From an uncultured Eggerthellaceae bacterium (lineage in GTDB: Bacteria > Actinomycetota > Coriobacteriia > Coriobacteriales > Eggerthellaceae), in NCBI GenBank assembly GCA_910577495.1, contig CAJTML010000114.1:1-6525 (forward strand): a stretch of 6,525 nt of DNA, given 5' to 3'. How positions within the stretch are numbered: the first letter of the stretch is position 1; each line of letters begins with the position of its first letter. Below the pieces are notes generated by a model. That model was not told the DNA's origin. It ran no database searches and was given only the letters and a program-made list of their open reading frames with translations. Below are positions 1-5,313 of this stretch, piece by piece. The translations under genes were made by a program, and so were the position numbers.

Positions 1-1396
1 GAGCCTCAACGCCGGTTTGTTCCTTCAGTCGCGCAAGCAGAGTTTCAATCTGTGCCTCGCCCATAGCGGTTACCACCGTTTGGTGCGTCTCTTCGCTGCG
101 GTTAACGCGAATAGTCGGATCGGTATCAATAACGCGTGCCAAGAAGGTACCCAGCTTGTCTTCTTCCTTCTTGTTGACACACTCAATAGCAACCGGATAC
201 TGCGGCACCGGCAGTGGCAGCGGGTCAATGGCAATCGTGCCCGACTTAGAGAACGTGTCGCCGGTGCGAGCATCACTCAGTTTTGGAATAACGATAATGT
301 CGCCTGCCTTGGCGCTCTTTACGTCGTTGGATTCCTTGCCCATCATCACATAAAGATGACCCAGGCGATCCTTCTTGCCCGTACGAGCATTAATGAGTTC
401 CATGCCAGGCTCAAGCACACCAGAGATGACCTTCACGAAGCTCAAACGACCAACGTAGGGGTCAGCAGCAGTCTTAAACACAAATGCTGCCGGCTCACCA
501 GTTTCATCAACAAAGGTTTCATCACCATTGGCCAGGCGGAACCTACCATGATGACGCGGATGCGGGAAGTAGGTTGCGATGTCTTCCATCAGGCCTTGAA
601 TGCCCTGCTCAATGATAGTAGAGCCAACGAATACGGGAATGAACAACTCTTGAGCAATAGCCTTGTCCAGCAACTCCTCAAGCTCTTGCTGCGTCAGCTG
701 CTCTTCGCCATCCAGATACTTCATCATGAGCTCGTCGTCAGCTTCAGCAACCAAGTCGCAAAGCTTGTCGCGTGCGGCTTGTGCGGCATCCATGTAATCA
801 GGCGGGATATCTTCGACGCGCTCAGAAGTGCCGCCCTGATCAAAGTAACGAGCCTTCATGCGAATAATGTCGATAACGCCGCGGAAGTCTTTATCTTGTC
901 CAATCGGGATAGTAACCGGACCCAAACGGCTACCAAAACGAGCATGCAGCTGCGCCATAGCAATCTCAAAGTCTGCGTGCTCACGATCAATGTGGTTAAT
1001 AAATACGGCGCGCGAAAGACGCATGCCTTCAGCTTCGCGCCAAAGTTTTGTGGTCATAACCTGAGGACCTGCTACGGCGTCTACCACGAACAACGCCATT
1101 TCGGCTGCTTGCATGGTTGCCAGCGTATCGCCGATAAAATCGGGGTGACCCGAGGTGTCAAGCAGATTGATCTTGTAATCCTTGTAAGGGATAGGAGCAA
1201 TAGAGGTGCCGATTGTAAATTTGCGCCGGATCTCCTCATCGTCATAATCGAGGTAGGATTTCCCGTCATGGGTTGTACCCATACGCGGCGTACGCCCAGA
1301 GACGTGCAGCATCGCTTCGGCAAGCGATGTCTTGCCGGCGCCGTCTTGGCCGACAAGCACAATGTTTCTGACGTGTTCGGTAGCAGGAGCTGCCAT
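1..1396 (-). CDS. EF-G-like translational GTPase, 3' end cut off by window edge
   Basis: The first 465 residues of an elongation factor G family protein (full EF-G is about 690 residues), read on the minus strand. The G domain has G1 GQDGAGKT (16-23), a switch I region with RRKFTI (57-62, Thr61 in the Mg-binding position), G3 DTSGH (80-84, catalytic-type His84), G4 NHID (134-137) and G5 GST (258-260). Domain II follows at about 290-380, and domain III from about 390 includes MGEAQIE, matching the EF-G MGELHLE block. The G1, G3 and G4 motifs depart from housekeeping EF-G (AHIDAGKT, DTPGH, NKMD), so I place it in the divergent EF-G-like (FusA2-type) group rather than as FusA itself. The exact role of that group is unsettled; ribosome-linked GTPase activity is inferred. 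Start: ATG at 1394-1396. An in-frame GTG at 1403-1405 is better spaced from AAGGAAG (1409-1415) and would add three residues. Confidence 0.9.
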   Translation of the reverse strand, partial: MAAPATEHVRNIVLVGQDGAGKTSLAEAMLHVSGRTPRMGTTHDGKSYLDYDDEEIRRKFTIGTSIAPIPYKDYKINLLDTSGHPDFIGDTLATMQAAEMALFVVDAVAGPQVMTTKLWREAEGMRLSRAVFINHIDREHADFEIAMAQLHARFGSRLGPVTIPIGQDKDFRGVIDIIRMKARYFDQGGTSERVEDIPPDYMDAAQAARDKLCDLVAEADDELMMKYLDGEEQLTQQELEELLDKAIAQELFIPVFVGSTIIEQGIQGLMEDIATYFPHPRHHGRFRLANGDETFVDETGEPAAFVFKTAADPYVGRLSFVKVISGVLEPGMELINARTGKKDRLGHLYVMMGKESNDVKSAKAGDIIVIPKLSDARTGDTFSKSGTIAIDPLPLPVPQYPVAIECVNKKEEDKLGTFLARVIDTDPTIRVNRSEETHQTVVTAMGEAQIETLLARLKEQTGVEA

Positions 1397-1504
1397 AGTG
1401 ACCACCAACTTCCTTTTCGCGCAATCAGATCAAGCGCAAGCTTCCCCGCTGGCGCCTCCCGATTGCAGTCGGGTCTGTCGCGCTCAACCGGGCGGTCACT
1501 TATG
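1394..1504 (-). promoter_or_regulatory. Long-range leader helix covering the EF-G-like start codon
   Basis: On the minus strand, CATAAGTGACCGCC (1504-1491) is complementary to GGTGGTCACTATG (1406-1394), which ends in the start codon. The helix would have 12 Watson-Crick pairs, one G-U pair and one bulged A, closing an 84-nt loop that contains the purine-rich AAGGAAG and a small CCCGA/TCGGG hairpin (1458-1473). If the RNA folds this way, the AUG and the GGUGG before it are buried. The complementarity is directly visible; a role in translational control is inference. Confidence 0.5.
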
Positions 1505-1505
1505 A

Positions 1506-1523
1506 TGCGCCCGATCAGGCGCA
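1506..1523. repeat. Small hairpin in the EF-G-like leader
   Basis: TGCGCC and GGCGCA form a 6-bp stem around a 6-nt loop. It lies just upstream of the arm that pairs with the EF-G-like start codon. No T-run follows on either strand, so it is not an intrinsic terminator. Confidence 0.35.
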
Positions 1524-1526
1524 ATT

Positions 1527-1556
1527 ACGATAGTTGCAGTGTATCGCACCTGCCAG
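1527..1556 (-). promoter_or_regulatory. Possible promoter for the EF-G-like gene
   Basis: Minus-strand CTGGCA (1556-1551, four of six matches to TTGACA) lies 18 bp from TATCGT (1532-1527, four of six matches to TATAAT). The -35 hexamer sits inside one arm of the inverted repeat at 1546-1582, so a protein bound there would block it. The match is weak. It would give a leader of about 120 nt containing the hairpins described for this region. Confidence 0.25.
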
Positions 1557-1582
1557 AAAGCTTGAGCCACACTGGCAGGTGC
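1546..1582. repeat. Perfect 11-bp inverted repeat between the dehydrogenase and EF-G-like genes
   Basis: GCACCTGCCAG (1546-1556) and CTGGCAGGTGC (1572-1582) are exact reverse complements separated by 15 nt. The repeat lies about 60 nt past the dehydrogenase stop codon. As RNA it would be a strong hairpin and could end dehydrogenase transcription, but neither strand has a T-run after it. Its other possible role is as a two-half-site operator for the EF-G-like gene. The sequence does not decide between them. Confidence 0.6.
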
Positions 1583-1640
1583 AAAGTTGACAGTTTAGTA
1601 ACGTCCCAGTTCAGAAGCAAGTTGATGATCACAAAGCAGG

Positions 1641-2579
1641 CTAGTTATATTTATAGAAGCCCTCACCCGCATTAATGCCGGTTTTGCCTTGATCAATGTA
1701 GGACTTCAGCGTCGCCACAATTTTGGCGGCGGTTGACGTAGGATCTTGCGCAGCAGGACTTGCAGCCACAATGTTGTAGGCCGTATTCAGCCCCACGATG
1801 TCCAAAATGCGGAAAGGACCAAGCGGCGCGCCCGTGCCAAGTATCCAAGCTTTGTCAATGGTCTCAACGTCAGCAACATCATTAGCAAGCAGTGCTTCAG
1901 CAGAATTCAAGAACGGCACCAACATGGAGTTGAGCAGATACCCTGGCTGTTCCTTTTTCAGCTCAAGCGCAATCATGCCGATAGCTTTCGCAAAAGCAAC
2001 CACCTCATCGTAGGATGCCTGGCTTGTTTGAGCTTGCCCCATGACCTCGGCGGTGTTGTTCTTCCAAATATTGTTGGCGAAGTGCAGCGCCAAAAACTTA
2101 TCGGGTCTGTCGGTAAAGCCCACCATGTTGCTTGGCAAGAGCGTGGACGAGTTCGTGCAAATGATAGTGCGCTCAGGCATAAACGGACAGGCGGCTTTAT
2201 AAAAAGCGTCTTTTTCGTCAATCACTTCAGCAATGGCTTCAATAACCAAATCAGCATTGCCGAAAGCCTCTTCGTAATCACACGTCATCTTGATTGAGTC
2301 AGCCGCTGGGTCAACTGACGCAATTAGTTTATCCAGTTGATCAGCTGCAACGTCAGGCGAGTCCGCCAAACCACGGCAATAGGCACTCGGATCGGTTTTC
2401 ATAGCCTCAAGGGTTTGCTTGTAGATTCCACGAAGACGCTCAAGTTTGGGTTTTGCACGCTCAATGGAGCCCTCGCTTCGCAACCACATGGTCACATTGA
2501 AGCCCTTGTAAGCACTTTGCAGGGCAATCTGGCTCCCTAAAACACCGCCGCCAGCAATCGTGACATTTTGAATATCCAT
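1641..2579 (-). CDS. 3-hydroxyacyl-CoA dehydrogenase family protein (3-hydroxybutyryl-CoA dehydrogenase-like)
   Basis: A 312-residue cytosolic protein of the family that oxidises 3-hydroxyacyl-CoA to 3-ketoacyl-CoA, or reduces it in the reverse, butyrate-type direction. The N-terminal Rossmann domain has GGGVLG at 10-15. The catalytic set is complete: Ser144/145 in NSST, His166 in LALHF, Glu178 twelve residues later (the spacing seen in human HAD, His158/Glu170), and Asn217 in PGYLLN. The C-terminal helical domain has GTGAPLGPFRILD and ends GEGFYKYN. The block after His166 is ANNIWKNNTAEV instead of the usual FNPVPVMKLVE, placing it in a distinct subfamily, so the acyl-CoA substrate is uncertain. 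The acidic residue normally ending beta-2 is absent (MWLRSE, 31-36). Start: ATG at 2579 has AGGAG five bases upstream; an in-frame ATG at 2654 would add 25 residues of unrelated sequence and is rejected. No thiolase, crotonase or acyl-CoA dehydrogenase gene is adjacent. Confidence 0.88.
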   Translation of the reverse strand: MDIQNVTIAGGGVLGSQIALQSAYKGFNVTMWLRSEGSIERAKPKLERLRGIYKQTLEAMKTDPSAYCRGLADSPDVAADQLDKLIASVDPAADSIKMTCDYEEAFGNADLVIEAIAEVIDEKDAFYKAACPFMPERTIICTNSSTLLPSNMVGFTDRPDKFLALHFANNIWKNNTAEVMGQAQTSQASYDEVVAFAKAIGMIALELKKEQPGYLLNSMLVPFLNSAEALLANDVADVETIDKAWILGTGAPLGPFRILDIVGLNTAYNIVAASPAAQDPTSTAAKIVATLKSYIDQGKTGINAGEGFYKYN

Positions 2580-2584
2580 AGTGA

Positions 2585-2589
2585 CTCCT
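2585..2589 (-). promoter_or_regulatory. Ribosome binding site fixing the dehydrogenase start
   Basis: AGGAG on the minus strand with a 5-nt spacer (TCACT) to ATG at 2577-2579. It decides for this start over the ATG 75 bases upstream. Confidence 0.85.
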
Positions 2590-2621
2590 ATCTTTCCGCG
2601 CTCCAATCGGCGCAGACCACA

Positions 2622-2639
2622 TACCGCACTCGTGCGATA
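2622..2639. repeat. Imperfect palindrome upstream of the dehydrogenase
   Basis: TACCGCACTCGTGCGATA pairs at seven of nine positions about its centre, with a CGCAC/GTGCG core. It sits 43-60 bp from the dehydrogenase start. It may be an operator or a leader hairpin; no regulator gene is nearby to link it to. Confidence 0.4.
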
Positions 2640-2650
2640 CCTTTGAATAC

Positions 2651-2668
2651 GCATATACCTCTATACGC
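2651..2668. repeat. Imperfect palindrome in the divergent intergenic region
   Basis: GCATATACCTCTATACGC has the form GC-n-TATA-nnnn-TATA-n-GC, six of nine pairs. It contains the most promoter-like AT-rich stretch on the dehydrogenase side (TATAGA and TATATG on the minus strand). I could not find a well spaced -35 box for either, so no promoter is called there. Confidence 0.3.
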
Positions 2669-2677
2669 AACCCAAGC

Positions 2678-2694
2678 CTAACAAATTTAGTTAG
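2678..2694. repeat. 17-bp near-perfect palindrome, candidate shared operator
   Basis: CTAACAAATTTAGTTAG is symmetric about position 2686, with CTAAC/GTTAG arms and a single mismatched pair. It lies about 100 bp from the dehydrogenase start and 180 bp from the bile salt hydrolase start. Its size and symmetry suit a dimeric repressor of the TetR or LacI kind; that is inference from form only. Confidence 0.45.
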
Positions 2695-2756
2695 CCATTG
2701 TGTTACGGGCAGGTTTCACTTGAATCATCCACGCAATCAACAACCTCCGCGCACCC

Positions 2757-2762
2757 TATGAT
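2757..2762 (+). promoter_or_regulatory. Possible -10 box for the bile salt hydrolase gene
   Basis: TATGAT matches TATAAT at five of six positions. No good -35 box stands 16-18 bp upstream; the nearest candidate, TCAACA at 2737-2742, is only 14 bp away. The same octamer TATGATGC occurs at the better supported mrp promoter. A start here would leave a leader of about 105 nt, with a small GGCGA/TCGCC hairpin at 2776-2790. Confidence 0.35.
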
Positions 2763-2862
2763 GCTTTAAAGAGACGGCGACCAGTTCGCCACCTTTTCAG
2801 CGGATGCACTCTGCACACGCTTCACACAGACCGCATTCGAACGATAGCAACGCTTCAAGATT

Positions 2863-2868
2863 GAGAGG
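2863..2868 (+). promoter_or_regulatory. Ribosome binding site of the bile salt hydrolase gene
   Basis: GAGAGG with a 6-nt spacer before ATG at 2875. This placement puts Cys directly after Met, as the enzyme family requires. Confidence 0.8.
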
Positions 2869-2874
2869 TCTTCT

Positions 2875-3822
2875 ATGTGTACAGGAATTCGATTTACCGA
2901 TAGCGCCGGCAATATGTTTTTTGGCCGCAACCTTGATTGGAGCTGCGGATATGGCGAACAGGTTTTGGTGACGCCCAAAGACTACACGCGCCCGTGGGCA
3001 TTCCTTGAGCCCAGCACAAGCGAGCATGATATTATCGGCATGGGTATTATCGGTGGCGAAAAACCGCTGTATTTCGACTGCGCCAATGATGCTGGCCTGG
3101 CAATTGCGGGACTCAACTTCCCCGGCTTTGCCCAGTATGCCGCCGATGCCATAGAAGGCAAAACCAACGTTGCAGCCTATGAGTTTCCGCTGTGGGTGGT
3201 CAGCAATTTCACCACGGTAGACGAAGCTGAAGCCGCGTTGCAAAACGTGGCCATCGTTGACCGCGCGCCAAGCAGCCAGTTTGCGGTCTCGCTTCTGCAC
3301 TGGATCATCGGTGACAAAACGCGCAGTATCGTCATTGAATACCTGGCTGATGGCATGCACATCCACCACAACGACGTGGACACGCTCACCAACCAACCCA
3401 CGTTTGATTTCCAGCGCGAAAACCTGCGCAACTATATCTCGCTTACGCCCGAGTTTCCCCAGACTGCAACCTGGGACAAGGCAGAGCTCACCGCGTATGG
3501 TTCAGGCTCGGGCATGCGCGGCATTCCAGGTGACTACTATTCGCCTTCGCGTTTTGTCCGCGCAGCGTATCTCAACGCCCACTACCCCACACAAACGAGC
3601 GAAGCTGACAACGTGACGCGCTTGTTCAAGACGCTGGGCGGCGCTTCTATGATCAAAGGTGCCGCACGTATGGAAAACGGTGACACCGAATTCACGGTCT
3701 ACACCGGCGGCTACTCAGCCAACACGCGCACCTATTACTATCACACCTACGACGATCCGACCATCAAGTCGGTTGCGCTTAATGAACACCGCGGTGGCAC
3801 CAAGCCGGTGCTGGTTGGCTAG
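2875..3822 (+). CDS. bsh: Bile salt hydrolase (choloylglycine hydrolase family, Ntn hydrolase)
   Basis: A 315-residue cytosolic enzyme predicted to hydrolyse the amide bond of glycine- or taurine-conjugated bile acids. It is a normal full length for the family. After removal of Met1, Cys2 (MCTGIRF) is the N-terminal nucleophile. The other active-site residues are all present: Arg18 and Asp21 (GRNLDW), Asn81 (GLNFPG), Asn173 (LTNQPTFD) and Arg226 (SPSRFVR). Asn81 in GLNFPG is typical of Gram-positive bile salt hydrolases; penicillin V acylases usually have Tyr near this place, so I prefer the former. The selectivity-loop motif is GSG (209-211), the G-x-G type. There is no signal peptide. It stands alone, divergent from the dehydrogenase and convergent with the amidohydrolase; no bile acid transporter or hydroxysteroid dehydrogenase is in the window. 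Substrate preference is inferred, not shown. Confidence 0.92.
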   Translation: MCTGIRFTDSAGNMFFGRNLDWSCGYGEQVLVTPKDYTRPWAFLEPSTSEHDIIGMGIIGGEKPLYFDCANDAGLAIAGLNFPGFAQYAADAIEGKTNVAAYEFPLWVVSNFTTVDEAEAALQNVAIVDRAPSSQFAVSLLHWIIGDKTRSIVIEYLADGMHIHHNDVDTLTNQPTFDFQRENLRNYISLTPEFPQTATWDKAELTAYGSGSGMRGIPGDYYSPSRFVRAAYLNAHYPTQTSEADNVTRLFKTLGGASMIKGAARMENGDTEFTVYTGGYSANTRTYYYHTYDDPTIKSVALNEHRGGTKPVLVG

Positions 3823-3840
3823 CGCGGCAGGCTCGCGCGG

Positions 3841-3860
3841 CTGGTGCGCCGATGCGCCAG
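3841..3860 (+). terminator. Weak hairpin in the convergent gap
   Basis: CTGGTGC and GCGCCAG form a 7-bp stem (one G-U pair) with a 6-nt loop, 18 bp after the bile salt hydrolase stop codon. There is no T-run, so it is at best a weak terminator. The rest of the 71-bp gap (3823-3893) is GC-rich and has no other recognisable element. Confidence 0.25.
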
Positions 3861-3893
3861 ACGTGCTGACAAAAGAGCGCGCGGCACTAACGC

Positions 3894-5195
3894 TTACAGC
3901 TCGGCCATAATACGCTTTGTGCGTGCAACAACTTCGGCTTTGGCCTGCTCAATATCAAGAGTGGGCCAAAGTCCGTCATTATAGACCACGCGACCGTCAC
4001 ACATCGTCAAACACACATCTGAGCCATGACCCGCATACACCACATTGACCAGCGGGTTCGTCATCGGCGTCCACGACGGACCTGAGATATCCAGCACGCA
4101 CAAATCCGCCCGCGCACCCACTTCAATAAGCCCGCAATCGGTTCTGCCTTGCGAAAGCGCACCTTGACGCGTCGCCGCAAACAGCGCCTCTTTTGGCGTA
4201 ATGAGCGCTGGGTTTCGCGTGGCACCCTTTGGCAAGAGTGCAAACAAATACATATCCTGCATCATGTCATGATTGTTGTTCGACGCCATGCCGTCGGTTC
4301 CCAAGCACACCCGCACGCCTCGCTCCAGCATCTTCGCCAGCGGTGCAAACCCGCTGCCCAGCTTCATGTTCGACGCAGGATTTGCCGCCACATACACGCC
4401 GCGATCAGCCAAAATCTCAATGTCGGCATCGTCTACCCACACGCAATGCGCCGCCGTGCAAGGAACATCAAAGACGCCCATCTCGTTAAAGTACTGCACC
4501 GGCGTAAGTCCATTATGGCGAAGTTTGCACTCTTCGTGCTCCAGGTCAGTTTCTGACACGTGCACCTGAATGCGCAGGTCATGCTCGCGCGCATATGCCA
4601 CAATATCGGCAACCGCCGCCGGGTTTGACGTATATTCGGCATGAATGTTGCAATCCACCACGATCCTGCCATCCGCTGCGCCTTGCAGATCGCGAATCAG
4701 CTCGTCGTGATGTTGCATGAGCGGCAGATCCGCCAGCCGCGTTTCGCCAAACGCAATCAGCGTGTCCGACAGATTCGTCTTCAAGCCCGCCTCAAGCACC
4801 GCCTTCGCCCCTTGATCCATGTGGTAGTACATATCCGAAAATGACACCACGCCATAACGCGCCATTTCCGCACATGACAGAAGCGTTGCCCAGTAGCAAT
4901 CCTCGGGCGTGATTTTCGCCTCAAACGGAAACACCGAGTCGTTCAGCCATGCCTGCAGCGGCAGATTCTCGGCATACCCGCGCAGAAGCGTCATCGGCGC
5001 GTGGGCATGCGCGTTGTAAAACGCGGGCATGAGCAGCTTGTTTTCGCCATCATAGACCTCGCCCATGCGTGCCGCGCTCACCTCATCAGGCGCTTTGTCG
5101 CCAAGGTAGGTGATGCGCGAACCCTCCACGCCCACCCACTGGTTTTCGCGATACTGGAAATCTTGGTCGATGATATTAATGTTGGCGAATAACAC
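3894..5195 (-). CDS. mtaD: Amidohydrolase, 5-methylthioadenosine/S-adenosylhomocysteine deaminase-like
   Basis: A 433-residue cytosolic metal-dependent deaminase of the amidohydrolase superfamily. Family motifs run in order: HAHAPMTLLRGYAENLP (63-79), HAEYT (185-189), HVSET (212-216), HCVWVD (250-255) and GTDGMASNNN (299-308). By analogy with Thermotoga TM0936, His63, His65, His212 and Asp301 bind the metal, Glu215 is the catalytic acid/base, His250 supports it, and Glu92 (FPFEAK) and His185 contact the nucleoside. This fits conversion of MTA, SAH or adenosine to the inosine form. One of two arginines that bind the SAH carboxylate in TM0936 appears replaced by Asp144, so SAH itself may not be the best substrate. 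Start: GTG at 5193-5195 with AGGAG five bases upstream; an ATG at 5264 would place the start inside a consensus -10 box. It converges on bsh and diverges from mrp. Confidence 0.85.
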   Translation of the reverse strand: MLFANINIIDQDFQYRENQWVGVEGSRITYLGDKAPDEVSAARMGEVYDGENKLLMPAFYNAHAHAPMTLLRGYAENLPLQAWLNDSVFPFEAKITPEDCYWATLLSCAEMARYGVVSFSDMYYHMDQGAKAVLEAGLKTNLSDTLIAFGETRLADLPLMQHHDELIRDLQGAADGRIVVDCNIHAEYTSNPAAVADIVAYAREHDLRIQVHVSETDLEHEECKLRHNGLTPVQYFNEMGVFDVPCTAAHCVWVDDADIEILADRGVYVAANPASNMKLGSGFAPLAKMLERGVRVCLGTDGMASNNNHDMMQDMYLFALLPKGATRNPALITPKEALFAATRQGALSQGRTDCGLIEVGARADLCVLDISGPSWTPMTNPLVNVVYAGHGSDVCLTMCDGRVVYNDGLWPTLDIEQAKAEVVARTKRIMAEL

Positions 5196-5200
5196 GTCCA

Positions 5201-5205
5201 CTCCT
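5201..5205 (-). promoter_or_regulatory. Ribosome binding site supporting a GTG start
   Basis: AGGAG on the minus strand with a 5-nt spacer (TGGAC) to GTG at 5195-5193. No comparable site precedes the upstream in-frame ATG codons. Confidence 0.85.
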
Positions 5206-5247
5206 ACGTTCAAAATCTGTATAAAACAAGCCGCCTTATGTGCCGCG

Positions 5248-5257
5248 GACATATGTC
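5248..5257. repeat. 10-bp perfect palindrome at the predicted amidohydrolase transcription start
   Basis: GACATATGTC is its own reverse complement and lies 6-15 bp downstream of the minus-strand -10 box, where RNA should begin. It is a candidate operator half or whole site. A 10-bp palindrome can arise by chance, so confidence is low. Confidence 0.3.
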
Positions 5258-5262
5258 GTCCC

Positions 5263-5268
5263 ATTATA
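5263..5268 (-). promoter_or_regulatory. -10 box of the amidohydrolase promoter
   Basis: A perfect TATAAT on the minus strand, preceded by a run of five T and C. No good -35 box sits at 16-18 bp; TTGACT (5297-5292) is 23 bp away, which is too far for a standard promoter, so an activator may be needed. A start near 5256 gives a leader of about 60 nt. Confidence 0.55.
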
Positions 5269-5280
5269 GAAAAAGCATTG

Positions 5281-5289
5281 TGTTATGAT
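5281..5289 (+). promoter_or_regulatory. Extended -10 promoter for mrp
   Basis: TGTTATGAT contains TG-n-TATGAT: an extended -10 motif plus five of six consensus bases. The -35 region is poor, as is common for extended -10 promoters. RNA would start near 5296, about 78 nt before the mrp ATG. It lies only 12 bp from the opposing amidohydrolase -10 box, so the two promoters should compete for polymerase. Confidence 0.5.
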
Positions 5290-5313
5290 GCAGTCAAGTT
5301 ATTAGAAAACACA

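Noticed and set aside
1587..1592. Perfect TTGACA on the plus strand
   Set aside because: No -10-like hexamer lies 16-18 bp downstream and no plus-strand gene follows.
17..1675. Open plus-strand frame of 552 codons
   Set aside because: It lies antisense to the EF-G-like gene, whose translation matches a known family along its whole length. The plus-strand frame has no recognisable domain and runs through the leader into the dehydrogenase 3' end.
2580..2654. 25-residue N-terminal extension of the dehydrogenase
   Set aside because: The Rossmann fold begins normally at the ATG at 2579, which has an ideal AGGAG; the extension would translate the intergenic region, including the palindrome at 2622-2639.
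2797..3396. Open minus-strand frame of 199 codons
   Set aside because: It is antisense to the bile salt hydrolase, which has a full active site. The minus frame resembles no family I know and has no credible ribosome binding site.
1641..3822. Dehydrogenase and bile salt hydrolase as a bile acid side-chain or steroid pathway
   Set aside because: The dehydrogenase belongs to the 3-hydroxyacyl-CoA family, not the hydroxysteroid dehydrogenases, and no bai-type CoA ligase, transporter or related gene is present. Shared intergenic DNA alone does not support a joint pathway.
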